Below are positions 1 to 11,100 of a stretch of DNA of 64,000 nt, piece after piece (position 1 is the first letter of the stretch; each line of letters begins with the position of its first letter). Made by a program: the position numbers and the translations under genes. Source of the DNA: Laburnicola sp. R22_1 (lineage: Eukaryota; Ascomycota; Dothideomycetes; Pleosporales; Didymosphaeriaceae); the NCBI GenBank assembly GCA_014281115.1, contig JACONQ010000007.1, forward strand, positions 124,001-188,000, in the 5' to 3' direction. The notes beneath the pieces were generated by a model. The model searched no databases, was not told the DNA's origin, and saw only the letters and a program-made list of their open reading frames with translations.

Positions 1-1
1 C

Positions 2-331
2 TATGCAACACACGTTGCTGCCGAAAGAGGATACTTTGACATCAAACACCTTCACCTTGGTCATTTGGCGAAAGCCTTTGCGCTGAGAGAGCGCCCCAGC
101 GGCATGAAAGTTCCAGGCCTGCGGACAGGAGCTGGAAGGGAGAGCAAGACGCCTGCTAGGATTAGAGGTGCTGCGACAGGCGGCAACAAGGTAGCTGTAG
201 GTAGCAAGGCCGCGCCGGATGTGCCTGCGGTTGATGATACGGAGGAAGCGGCGAAGATGCGGAAGGCGGTGAGGGCGAGGGAGAAGTTTACGAGGCATGC
301 GGGTATGGCTGATGAGTTCAACTTGGGTTAG
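2..331 (+). CDS. DBP7: ATP-dependent RNA helicase DBP7 (DDX31-like), C-terminal end only
   Basis: Partial gene, cut by the window start. The open frame from base 2 encodes 109 residues and ends at TAG 329-331. The segment [20 protein letters not shown] is the conserved block after the helicase core in the DBP7/DDX31 family. It is followed by the usual basic, low-complexity tail ending EFNLG. From family knowledge, Dbp7 is a nucleolar DEAD-box helicase needed for assembly of the 60S ribosomal subunit. The helicase motifs lie upstream of the window and cannot be checked. Codon use and composition are those of ordinary euchromatin, like the next gene. The tail after the conserved block is Ala/Lys/Arg-rich, as expected for a nucleolar protein. 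Confidence 0.85.
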   Translation, partial: YATHVAAERGYFDIKHLHLGHLAKAFALRERPSGMKVPGLRTGAGRESKTPARIRGAATGGNKVAVGSKAAPDVPAVDDTEEAAKMRKAVRAREKFTRHAGMADEFNLG

Positions 332-531
332 TTTAGGTGATACCAATCGTTTCGTTTCTATCTCGCGTCTCGCGTGCTATATTACTTTCAGACGCACAAT
401 TCATTCCATGAGATGGAGCGGCTTGCACTTTCACTTGAACTACCCGCCGAAGGTCAACACTGTGAATCGCGCCTTCCCTCAACTTCAATGCGCTACAAAA
501 AGGTAATAAAAATCTTCTGCTGAAATCGCCA

Positions 532-2211
532 ATGGCTCGACAGTCAACCTTGAACTTTTCCCAAGGGCCTCGAAAACATCACCCCGTACAGGCTGACAAA
601 GCGCCAAATTCGGAAAAGATAGACTCGTCACGTGAAGGCGCTTCGCTGATCGCGTCGCGCGTCGAACTCACGCCGCCATCATCCCAACCTCCCGTAACGC
701 CTTCAAGCCCCACGACATTCATGATGGAGCCTTCCTTCGAGCTCCCCGACTCCACCGACTGGCTCGCGACCTCTCTCCCTGCCTTTGAACCGCTCGAGGC
801 CGCCCTCCGCTGCGAAGTATGCAAGGAGTTCTACGCCAACCCCGTCATAACGTCGTGCTCGCACACTTTCTGCTCGATATGCATACGGCGGTGCATTTCA
901 AGCGACGGCAAATGTCCCGCGTGCAAAAGCGGGTGCCTGGCGGACAAGCTGCAGCCGAACATTGCGGTGCGCGACATCGCGGCCAGATTTCAAGATGCGC
1001 GTGCGAAGGCGCTAGAACTAGCGCGTGCGAAGGACAGTGATGAGAGTGAGCCGCCGGGGAGTGGGTGGAAGAGAAAGCGGGAGATGGAAGAGACAGATGG
1101 AGAAGATGGGGAGAGGAAGACGCGGTCGAGGCGGGCAAGGAGGAGCACGCGGCGGGAAGAGGCGCATGGCATGTCGGACGATATGCCTATGGTTATCCCG
1201 GATAGCGGGGATGAAGAGGACAGGAAGGACGAGCACGTGCCCGAGGGGATGGCGCAGTGCCCGATCTGCTGGAAGTTGATGAAGGAAGAAGTGGTGTTCA
1301 ATCATATACCCATTTGTCCTGCTGCACAGCCAGAGGATGGGGCGCGCAAGACGCGGTCAAGGTGGGCATGATCACCACACTACGCGTCTGACGCAACGCT
1401 GAACGGCTACAGAAAGAACAATACTTTCGCCACCGCGCTGCAAAGCCGGCAGAAGGACCCAGCGCCCGCACCGACGCGCTTGTCTGGGCTCCACTATCCC
1501 ATGCTCAACGAGAAAGCGTTGAGGAAGAAATTGTCAGAGCTCGGGATTCCAACTTGGGGTACAAAAACCCTGCTGGTAAAACGACATCAGGAGTGGTTGA
1601 ACATCTACAACTCGAATTGTGACGCATCCGACACGGTCAGGAAGACTAAACGGGAACTATTGAAGGAGCTAGACGAGTGGGAACGTACACAGGGCGGCAG
1701 CGCAGTGGCCAAGGAATCAGTCATCATGCGCAAAGACTTCGACGGCCAGACGCACGCTACAGAGCACAAGAGCCAGTTCGACGATCTGATCGCCAATGCA
1801 AGGAAGAGAGCGAAAGCGGCTTCACAAGCCAAAAACAAAGAAGGCAACGGAGAGGAGCCCGATGATGTTAGTACTAACGCACCTCCGCCACCCCACCCCG
1901 AACCGCGAGATGTCCTTCCACCAGCGCATCCTTACGAAGGCAACGAGACGGCATTATCGAGCATCAGAGCCAAAGTCGAGGAAGCGAACCGCGCCTGCTC
2001 TGCATTTCCATCGCTGGAGAAAGAAACAGAGAACGCCAACGCCCGAGCAGCGCAAGAAGCACCGCCTGCTGAAGCGTCCGAGCTAGGGTTTGGCAACCCT
2101 TTCGGGTCTCCCACAAGGAAAGTGCCCATGTTCGAAATGCCAGAAGAGCCCGTGATAGATGTCGAGAGCGAGCACGGTGCAGTAGCAGGTATTTCGCCGT
2201 GGCCAATCTAA
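532..2211 (+). CDS. rad18: Postreplication repair E3 ubiquitin ligase Rad18
   Basis: Two exons, 532-1361 and 1413-2211, give 542 residues. The RING finger runs from C94 to C131 (CEVC ... CSHTFCSIC ... CPAC). A UBZ4-type zinc finger lies at C243, C246, H258 and C262. The SAP DNA-binding domain is at about 303-340 (LNEKALRKKLSELGIPTWGT). This domain order is diagnostic of Rad18. In the family, Rad18 with Rad6 monoubiquitinates PCNA at stalled forks and starts translesion synthesis; it acts in the nucleus. A Lys/Arg-rich stretch (about 185-215) between RING and UBZ is a likely NLS. The start is the first ATG of the frame, and the RING lies at the family's usual distance from it. The intron keeps the phase: the split codon AG|A joins into an uninterrupted frame. 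It lies 200 bp after DBP7 on the same strand. Confidence 0.93.
1362..1412 (+). other. Intron of rad18 (51 bp)
   Basis: Donor GTGGGC, a CTGAC branch-like motif near 1388 and acceptor CTACAG. Without removal, the frame meets TGA at 1369-1371 just after the UBZ finger. Removing it restores the frame into the SAP domain, which strongly supports the splice. Confidence 0.85.
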
Positions 2212-2399
2212 TCTGTTTCCGGGGGTATTTAGTGGAGTTGGCACTTGGGGTTGAAGACCATGTGAATTCACAGGATCGGACATTGGGGATGCAGTTGCCG
2301 GTGGCCATGGGGCAGTCTTACGGGGTGCGGTGCATCCTCCTGCCGACCTGCACGTGCCATCATTGTGTTTTCGGGTGTGTATTAATGTTTGGCTTCGTC

Positions 2400-2691
2400 G
2401 GTCTAGATTACTTTGCTTTTTCATCTATCTTTCACTTTTCGTCCCATCGCTCGCTTTCTCACCACACCTCTCGCTTTCCATCTTATCGATACCTTTCCAT
2501 CTGACCTTTCCCTTACATCTTCAATATACCCCTCTGCCATCTTTACTCTTTATCACTTTATCCGTGTACAATACCCCTGGCAACAATCCTCCTCATCCAA
2601 AAGAACTTCATACTATTCCCCACAGGACTCTGACGCTCACTCTACCCCAATTCTCACCAACTTCTCCACCACACACAAAGGTCAATAAGCA
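2400..2691 (+). promoter_or_regulatory. Pyrimidine-rich promoter/5' leader of the 2692 gene
   Basis: About 290 bp of strongly C/T-biased plus strand with repeated CTTTC, CTCTC and CCTTCC runs end just before ATG 2692 (context CAATAAGCAATGG). CT tracts next to transcription starts are typical of strong filamentous-fungal promoters. No clear TATA box is seen. Confidence 0.45.
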
Positions 2692-4965
2692 ATGGACTCC
2701 AGGACCGAGATGAGCACAGCGGCCGAGCAGATGGAGAAGGGCAGAATCGACAGCGCCCACACGCCCATGATCCCCGAACAAAGCACACAGTCCCGAGCGA
2801 CGCAAACCCAGTCTCCCTATCTCCCTTCGATCCCTCTACATGGCTCGACAATCGCTGTAGTGGACGACTCAGCCGGTGAGGGGAGAGACAGCGAGGATGA
2901 AGCCATGCAGCCGATGAGGACGCAGCCTCACTCTCAGGCTGTAGGATCGCGTCCTCCCCCCAGCGGCGCACAGTCAAACGCCTCCACACAGCCACCTTCA
3001 CGACGCAGGACACTCCGGCGAAAAGCCAGAATGCCACCCGGCCATCTGAGCCCCGACGAGCGTCTCACAGGGAAGCAGAAAAGGGCCCCCGAGCCAGCGC
3101 ACAGCGGGAATTCGTTGTACGCTGCACCTCTGCTGCCGTCCAAACAAGCACCGGGCACATCATCTCCATCTCCCCCGCAACCCTCCCACTCGCACATCAG
3201 CATCAGCAGCACCAGCAGCAGCAGCATCAGCAGCAAAACCAAACCCCCTAGCTCCCTCTCCAGCACCTCTCTCTCCGACCCCTCAGCTTCAGAACTCGCC
3301 CACCTCGCCACCAGCATCACCCGCGACCGCAAACACAACGGCTCCTGCACAAGCGTCAGCCCCCCACTCACCTGCCTCCCAATGCCGCCCCCAACACATA
3401 AATATAACAGCAACACGGTGTCTGGACGCGTGGAGTCGCCACCTATCGGTACGATGGTGGACCCGCCGGAGTCCCGGTCGGTGGGGCGGGGGAAAGGGAA
3501 GGCTGATGGGTTGGGGCTTGATTTGGATGTAGATGCGCATTGGAGAAGGTTGAGGGAGGGGGCGAGGGAGAGGTTAGTGAGGGAGGGGGAGGGGAGGGGC
3601 GGGTTTTGGAAGAGGCAGGTTGAGTGTGCGAGGGGGGGTTTGGTGAGGGAGGCGGAGGGGGAGGCGAGGGGGAGGTTTTGGAAGAGGCAGGCTGAGTGTG
3701 CTAGGGGGGTTTTGGTGAGGGAGGGGAAGAGGGAGGGGGAGAAGGAGATAGATGGAGATGGGAGTTCTGGGTCGTCGTCTATGGGGGTGGTGGAGGAGGA
3801 GGAGGAGGGCACGAGGGGAAGCGGTGTTCGTAGGTCGTTGTCTGCGCCGGATAAGGGCGACTTGGGCCGCGCTGGGACGCAGAGTCCAGTGGCAGATGGG
3901 CCCGGGCAGACGTATACGCATAGGCATACGCCGACGCCTCCGCCGTCGGAACACAGGTGGTCCACGCGCGGGAATGTCCCTGGCGATGCTACGACCCTCG
4001 ACGCAGAAGATCGCGGACATGAGGCCGCGCGCGCGTCGGCGTCGTTGAATATGCTCACCGCGCCTGTGTGGTGGGTTAGCAACGCGGAAGACGTGCGCGG
4101 CTCCGTCCCGGCCCTGGCCAGCGGGGAAGAAGAAGCTAGGGAAGCGGTTGTCTATGGCGGTCGAGAGGTCGTCGCAGAACGATCCCTGCAACAACGACAT
4201 CGACAACGACCGCTGGAGTACGAGGCGCGCACTGTGCCGCGCGCCAGGGATGCGGGTTGGGACCCCCGAACGCGGACGGAGACGCCTTTCCCGATGTCTA
4301 AGTTTGATACTTCGAATGCGGGATTGCCCCTTTTTCCCCCGGTGCCGACGGTACGGGATCCGCATGCGCAGTCTGCGCGGGGGAACGGGGTGGAGACGCT
4401 GGGGTTTGAGCGGCGGGGGTTTGAGCGGCGGGGGTGGGCGGGGGATGCGCATGTCGCTGTGTCTGAGGCGCTGTCTGCACTCGGACCTGCGCGAACGCGG
4501 ACGCAGAGTGCAGGCGGAGGTGGTGGGGATGTGAGGTTAGTTACCCCCTCAACTACGCCTCCACCTCCACCCACTGCTGTCGGTACGACATGCTCCCCCT
4601 CTCCCTCTCCGCCTCCCTTTCCCCCTAGACCAACACACCCCCAACCTACCGAAGCGCTTCCCCGGCCTCTATCCCGCGCCCCGAGCCCCTCCCCAGGAGA
4701 CGCTGTCCAGCACTCGCCCCAAACGACGGGCAGCGGGGCGAGCAGACGGAGTAGATTCGTGGAGCACTTCAGCGACCAGAACGGAGAAGAAGAAGAAGAA
4801 GAAGAGAGGGACGATGGACCGGCTGGGGAGGCTACGGCTAGAGGGAAGTTTCGCGTGTGGAGGGCGAGGGTGAGGAGGGTGGTGGGGGAGAAGAGGGAGA
4901 GGGTTAGGGGGTGGGTTGGACGGAGGTGGATGATGTGGGTGGATAAGAGGGATAGGATTATATAG
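2692..4965 (+). CDS. Large disordered protein of unknown function (757 aa)
   Basis: I do not recognise this protein. A single 757-codon frame runs from the first ATG after a CT-rich leader to TAG. The N-terminal 240 residues are rich in Ser, Pro, Thr and Gln, with runs of Ser/Ile. Residues about 285-345 hold two tandem copies of a unit containing the motif FWKRQxECARGxLVRE, visible at DNA level as repeated ggttttggaagaggcagg at 3602 and 3677. The motif GFERRGFERRGW near residue 570 is another short duplication. The C-terminus has an acidic Glu run (about 698-705) and then a very basic, Trp-containing tail. No membrane segment or catalytic motif is seen. Long antisense frames exist but look like shadows of biased composition. 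It is probably nuclear or regulatory, but this is only inference. An unrecognised intron is possible. Confidence 0.6.
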   Translation: MDSRTEMSTAAEQMEKGRIDSAHTPMIPEQSTQSRATQTQSPYLPSIPLHGSTIAVVDDSAGEGRDSEDEAMQPMRTQPHSQAVGSRPPPSGAQSNASTQPPSRRRTLRRKARMPPGHLSPDERLTGKQKRAPEPAHSGNSLYAAPLLPSKQAPGTSSPSPPQPSHSHISISSTSSSSISSKTKPPSSLSSTSLSDPSASELAHLATSITRDRKHNGSCTSVSPPLTCLPMPPPTHKYNSNTVSGRVESPPIGTMVDPPESRSVGRGKGKADGLGLDLDVDAHWRRLREGARERLVREGEGRGGFWKRQVECARGGLVREAEGEARGRFWKRQAECARGVLVREGKREGEKEIDGDGSSGSSSMGVVEEEEEGTRGSGVRRSLSAPDKGDLGRAGTQSPVADGPGQTYTHRHTPTPPPSEHRWSTRGNVPGDATTLDAEDRGHEAARASASLNMLTAPVWWVSNAEDVRGSVPALASGEEEAREAVVYGGREVVAERSLQQRHRQRPLEYEARTVPRARDAGWDPRTRTETPFPMSKFDTSNAGLPLFPPVPTVRDPHAQSARGNGVETLGFERRGFERRGWAGDAHVAVSEALSALGPARTRTQSAGGGGGDVRLVTPSTTPPPPPTAVGTTCSPSPSPPPFPPRPTHPQPTEALPRPLSRAPSPSPGDAVQHSPQTTGSGASRRSRFVEHFSDQNGEEEEEEERDDGPAGEATARGKFRVWRARVRRVVGEKRERVRGWVGRRWMMWVDKRDRII

Positions 4966-6052
4966 ACGGTGCGGAGGTGGAGGTGATAGATACCCGTTCG
5001 TTGCGGAGATGCTTGGTTGGGTAGCGGTAGAGTACAGCTTTCCCCCACGGCGTTTTACCGTGTACCGAAGGGTCGCGAAGTCTTCGTCAGGATCATACCT
5101 GTAGAGTACTTGGACATGGGAAATGGTAATGGTAATATTTACTATTTTTTTAGGCGTTGCGTGCTCCTACCTACCTCATGGTTCACGATATGATATGCCA
5201 TGTTTGACACAACAAATCTGACCATATTGAAGAATTATGCTGGATGAGGTGTGCACTGTGAGGTACGTCGTACGCACATGCATGCCCGCCTGGACCCTGG
5301 ATACTCCTTCCAGCACCAGTAGCAAAATTCGTTGACGCCCTACCCGCTAACCCTCCCCCCGAGACTAGCCACCTACCTACTACATAACGGACTTCAAATC
5401 GGACAGTCTGGTCTAACATGCAGGGCTGGCTAGTCTATAATACCGTTTTTCGTCAGACTCACATGCGTTGGTAAGCCTAAGGTATGTGCACGCTAGTGAA
5501 TGCAATTGCCACCTAAACGCCGGGTCGCCTCGGGGGGATATCTGTCTTGCGCTTTAGCTTGGCTGCGCACATGGATAGCTGGGGTGGTTTGATCGGGTGT
5601 AGAGATGAGTGGTGGGGTGAGGTACCTAAGATAGGCTCAAGCGCTGCGTCTAGATCAATATGGTTGGGAAGGTAAGGTACAGTTTGCCACGTATGGCGGA
5701 AGAAAGGGGGCTCGTGATGGGAGATATCAGGTGGAAGTATCTGACGATTGCACATGGAATTGTATCGGTCCGGCACGGCCGCCGCGTGTAGGCCGAATGT
5801 CCGGAATACTGTCTGTCTCGTGCTCTGTTCGATTCGACATATGAATTCGCCTCTCGAGCCTAGTTCCTACCACCAACGTTCAAAAATATTCATTTCGCAC
5901 ATCTAAATCACCCCTCTTCCCTCTATCAAAGTTATACGCTCTTCCACCGCCTGCATCGTGACGCACACACACATACCCTCCAACCTCCCTCCCTAGTGAG
6001 AAGCACCACTTGCACAACGCACACTTCATCCATTACGACCGCGCGGCCCACG
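4966..6052. other. Intergenic region (about 1.1 kb)
   Basis: No convincing gene seen. Short frames of 78-87 codons on the minus strand lack an ATG at their outer ends or any recognisable motif. The last 120 bp (about 5890-6000) turn C/T-rich (cacccctcttccctctatc), which resembles a leader for the small plus-strand ORF at 6053. Confidence 0.5.
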
Positions 6053-6274
6053 ATGCATGTGCATGTGTATCGTCTAGCCGACATCTCTACGACATGGCAG
6101 AGGCTACAATTCTACTATGCGGTCGGGTATGCGATTGGAGTTTTTGGGATGGTATTTTTGGTTGGTTGGAGGGTGGGGCTGTGGAGGTACGTTGAATGTT
6201 GTGTTCGGGAGGGTTGGAAAGCGCTCGTTGATGTATTTGGGACCTCTAGCGCTGCGTGGAGTTCTATGAAGTGA
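6053..6274 (+). CDS. Possible small single-pass membrane protein (73 aa)
   Basis: Hypothetical. Starting at ATG 6053 gives 73 residues with one hydrophobic segment at about residues 20-43 (YYAVGYAIGVFGMVFLVGW). It is followed by aromatic and basic residues and an amphipathic tail. A pyrimidine-rich leader precedes it, as for the 2692 gene. It is the last non-repetitive coding candidate before the RIP-damaged block starting about 130 bp downstream. It may be a chance ORF or one exon of a longer gene. No family is recognised. Confidence 0.35.
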   Translation: MHVHVYRLADISTTWQRLQFYYAVGYAIGVFGMVFLVGWRVGLWRYVECCVREGWKALVDVFGTSSAAWSSMK

Positions 6275-7906
6275 GGGTAGGAGTGTATATGACTGATGGG
6301 GAAGTAGGTGCTGGTCTAGGGAAGAGTGTTTCTGGTGTTGTGATGAGAGTGTGAAAGATGGGGAGGGGTTGGTGGAGAAGGAGGCAAATCTTATCTATAT
6401 AGTTAGCAGTTAGCGCATAAAGCTATACTTGTGTAAACTTTATTATCTATCTAGGGATAAGTTAGCACTAAAAAGGATCTTAACAACTGCCTATATACTT
6501 AGCCACCTAGTATTTGCCCACTAGATACACCCTAATAGTGGCTAGTTAATGCTAATAGGTAGCTTAAAGGGTAGTAATTTATAAGAGGTTACTGTAAAGG
6601 CACTAAGCGCGTTATATACCCTATAGAGAGTGCTAGAGTTATTAAAGGTGTTAGTTAACTTTATAGTTATTAATAATATTAGCTTTTGGCTAGCATTATT
6701 AGCAGATCTCTAAGGCCTTATCTTATAGTAATAATAGGATCTTTTGGCTGCGTTACTATTCTTCCTTATAATACTCTCTACCTATATTATATAGGGCATA
6801 GTGCGGTAAAAGGAGAAGATTTAAATAGTACTAAAAACAGCGTATAGCAAAATTGCGCTAAGCCTAGACGTGTGGACTTCTTCTAACCATTACTCCTTCC
6901 TAGAAGTTATCGCGCACTTTTTAGGTATAGCTAAGCCACTAGCGCGTACGTAGCGTAAATTACTATAAATTATAGTAATTTTAACTTATAAGATTTTAGA
7001 TTACAATAATAAGCCTGCTAACGTCTTTATTGCCTTTAAAAATCTTCTAAAAGACCACTTTAGGGCTATAATTACTTAGGAAACTTGCGCTGCTATTGCT
7101 AACTATAACTACGCGTTAAAAATCTACTGCCTTATAGCTAATAATACCACTAGTAATAATAGGAAGCTTATTGCTAGTTTATGCAAAGACCCTAATATTA
7201 ACCTTATAATAGACAATTGCCTCTGCTACGCTAGCTATATAATTAATCTCATTATTAAAGCCTTCCTATATAAAAAGGTTAGTAGCTTTAAGGCGGAGAT
7301 TGTACGCGCAGCTCTATAGGAGCAATTCTAGCTATATAGGAAGTATGGAGTTGTTAGTAAGTGCTACAACTTTGTAAACGCGATCTTAGTATCCTATAAA
7401 CGCCGCGAGCTTTTTAAGGGCATATAAATAGAGCTTACTAACAAGAACTTACTCTAGTAATATAGTAGCGCCTATCTAATCTAGAATAGTGGCATTAGGT
7501 AGAACTCTATATACGCTATACTTAAGTACTACTATAAGTTAAAGGACGCGATATATCGCTTTACACGTTGCCTTAGAGATTCTAATAATATTACTAACGC
7601 CTATAATAATTACAATCCTCTTACTAACGCACTAAGTAAGAATAATTAGGATAAGGTTGCGTAGCTTATTAAGTACCTTAAAGTCTTTAGCAATATAATA
7701 ATTAAGTTAGAGGGTAAGACTAGTAAGTCTAGGTATAGTAGCCTTTAGCAGACGCTGTCTTACTTATAAATAATATAGTAGAAGCTTTATATCTAGTAGT
7801 ATAACCTATGTGCTATACTAGGAGACTCCTATATTAAAAACGCTATTAAATTTGCTATATAGAAGTTAACAACGTACTTTAAAAAGTTAGTAATAATGCC
7901 TACTAT

Positions 7907-8079
7907 TGTTAGATAGAACGAGCTGTGGTGAGGTTGGATCTGTACAATCGAGCAGGGACCACCTGGCTTGGCACACTAGCGAAGAAGTCAGAACTAGCTA
8001 AACACGGTTGGAACAGAACACAATACAATTATTATTATCCATTAAGACGCTATATCGCATTTAACTATTAAATCTGACA
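7907..8079 (+). repeat. Copia-1 5' LTR (173 bp)
   Basis: Begins TGTTAGATAGAACG and ends AAATCTGACA. Its partner is the split 3' LTR. ACTAT lies immediately upstream. Confidence 0.93.
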
Positions 8080-8111
8080 ATTAAGAGTCTCACTGCCTTA
8101 ACTAATACGAA

Positions 8112-11100
8112 ATGGCGCAACAACTATACCGCGATCCCACAGTAACGCTGAGGGATCATACCGACTATATAGAATGGATAACGCAGCTGTAGGCAAGATG
8201 TGTTGTCTATAATATCTGGGATAAGGTTAATCTAAAGTTAACAGTCCCGCTAATATTAAGACCAGCAGTTATTAGAGCTCTGGTAGTCGCTAATTACACA
8301 CTAGCCGCGAACGTCGAAATCCTAATAAGACTGACCGCGCTGTTAGCAACTGGACAGAAGGCGTTTAAGAAAGACCTTGAATATTACAAGATTCTTATCG
8401 AACAATATAAGAACGACTGGCATAACTTTAAGAAGGAACAAGCAAGCCTCTAACACATTGTGGCATTTATTTAGTTGACTGTATCCCTACACCTATTGCG
8501 CACGTGCTGCCTACTAGAGAAGCCACTGCGACAATGGATTACAGACCTACAACTGACAGTTGGAGTTGACAAACAAATCGAGCAAGAACGAGCTCGCGAG
8601 CGATATCTTGCCTTACTAAGGCCAATAAGGAGCGCGTCGCAATGGGACACATGGCTAGCAGAGTACGACTAAGCAGCCACTAAGGCGGAGACATATCGAG
8701 TCGCTAAGCTATTATAATTAAATGTGATTACAAAAGACTTCCTAGCAGCTGTGAATAAAGTTGCTCCTATATAGTCTACAAACTTTTAAGATAATGGTTA
8801 ATTTGCAACTGGCATGAGCTAGAAGGAGATAATAAAACGCTTCTGAGAACACATAATAACAAACTATCCCCTTAGATTAGAGAAGCACAAAGCAGCTTTT
8901 GTGACTAATAATGCATTATTTCTTGCTAAAGGTGGTGCAACTACCCAGGGCAATGACAGGGACGCCTCTTATGCTGAAAGCGCGCCATCTAATCGAAACT
9001 GGGGCAGACCCTATAATTAACGTACAGCTAACAAGAAAGATGTTAAGCTCAAGCAGCCTTTAGATTAAGAGCTAGCTATAATAGGAGGAGCAAAATGCCC
9101 TGCCTGTGGACAACGCTATAGTATTAGGGACTGCTATTATATTAACCCAGACAAAGCTCCCAAGTGGTGGAAACCTAATAAGATTATAAATAAGCTTATT
9201 AACTTTAAGCGTAAGAATGACGCAACTTTCTAAGGACTAATCCGCGGACAAAGCAGAACCTAATTACAAACACCGATTATTAAATAATCGCACACGCCTA
9301 TACCTAAGATCCTCGAGTCCCCTAAGGACTAACTAGAGAGGCGGAGAATATTAAACGTTAACGCTGCGTTTATATTAGCGCCAATAGAAACAGAAGTGTC
9401 TAACTACCCGCTAAAGCGCTCGTTTATTCTTAATTTAGGATTAACTTGCCATATTATAAACAACCCTAACTATATTTATAACTTCTGTCTACCTACGTCC
9501 GGGGATTATATATGGGCTGGGAATATAAAGATATAAATAAAAGGCTACGGCTCTATTAACTTAACACTAAGAGGTTAACATGGAATAACTATATTGGTTC
9601 TATATAATGTGGCTATTTGTCCAGACCTCCTGTGCAACCTAGTCTCCTTTTGACTACTAAGGTATAGAGGAATCTGGTGGGATACGCAAATGGACCCAAC
9701 TACGCTAAAAGGACTAGACGATAAGGTTATTAGAAAACTATCTAAAATACACGGTTAATGGGTACTTGAGTATAATCCGCTACTACCCACTTTATATCAC
9801 ATCCGTAAGAATATATTATAAACGAAAGGAGCACTACAAAGGGCCTTAGCCAAATTATGGCATAAGAGACTAGAATATTCTAGACTAGCAGCTATCGAAC
9901 ATCTTGTGTAGTAAGCTGAAGGGGTGCGAGTTAAGGGAGTTACAATAGTTTAATGCGACTCCTATGGGAAAGCAAAGATCTGGCGACAAATTAGCTAAGC
10001 ACCGCAAATTAACAATAAAGGACTAGAAGAAAGACTAGCTATCGACTTTTATGCCTACGAGGCGCAAAGTAGCACTGGCAAAAGGAGCCAGATGCTTATC
10101 ACTAATAGGTACTTAGGCCTGTAATGGGACTTTTATTTTAAAGACAATTAACTAGTAAAGTCGGTTATTAAAGTTCTATTAAACTTCTTTCTTTTCCTTA
10201 AAAACTATTATAACATTACAGTCAAGGTTATTAAAGCGGATAACAAGATTACAATAGTGAAACCGAAAATCGAGCGCTGGTTAGCATTACAAGAAATTAC
10301 TATTAAGCCTTCTGCCCTAGATACACAAGCTTAAAATAGAGGTGCTAAACGCTTAGGAGGTGTAAACAAAGAGAAATCGCGTGCAATGCGACTTAACACT
10401 AACCTATTCTAGGAACTGTGGCCTAAAGTGACGAGAGCCGTAGTATACCTCTATAATTAAACACTGAATTATGCGAACTACTGGAAAACGCCATACGAGA
10501 TATTCTTCACACAAGTCGCGTTTAGTAATAGGATTGTCACTTCACTACAAAAACCCAATCTTGCCTATCTAAAGGCGTACGGCTGCAAGGCATTTGCAAT
10601 AACTAATAATACTTACTAAGGTAAATTACGCCTACAACACCTTAATCTAAAGGTATGGATTGGTTATCTAGTTGGATACTAATTATTAAACATCTACTAA
10701 ATATGGATACTGTCGCTTAGCAAGGTGATAAGCACCTGAGACGTTGTCTTTAACAAAGAGTTAGTATTTAATGGGAGAGTTGAGGACCTTATAGATAGTC
10801 TTATGCATAGCACGCTTTAAGAAATAGCAACACACGTAAGAACTATTAAGCTACTCACTCCTACCTAATAACCACAGACAGACTCCTTTTATAAGGATGA
10901 AGCCGCTGTAGATTCGTTAGAATAACAAGACAAAGCAGATCCACCAGGCTACTATTAAGGAAGGAAGATTAGGGATAGCTACCCGACTTCTCTAACAACA
11001 CTGCCACCCGTAGCGTTACTTGCACGGTTGATGGCTAGAGACCAAACAAGTCTAACGTAATAAGCGTCCTTAATAACTATTCTTTGGGCAGCAGCTTTTA

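Noticed and set aside
2934..5048. Three long minus-strand ORFs (382, 292 and 298 codons) opposite the 757-aa frame
   Set aside because: They mirror low-complexity composition and have no promoter or family signal. The plus frame spans all of them with a good start context.
5513..5776. 87-codon minus ORF in the 4966-6052 spacer
   Set aside because: The outer start is GTG, with no motif and no promoter. Looks like a chance frame.
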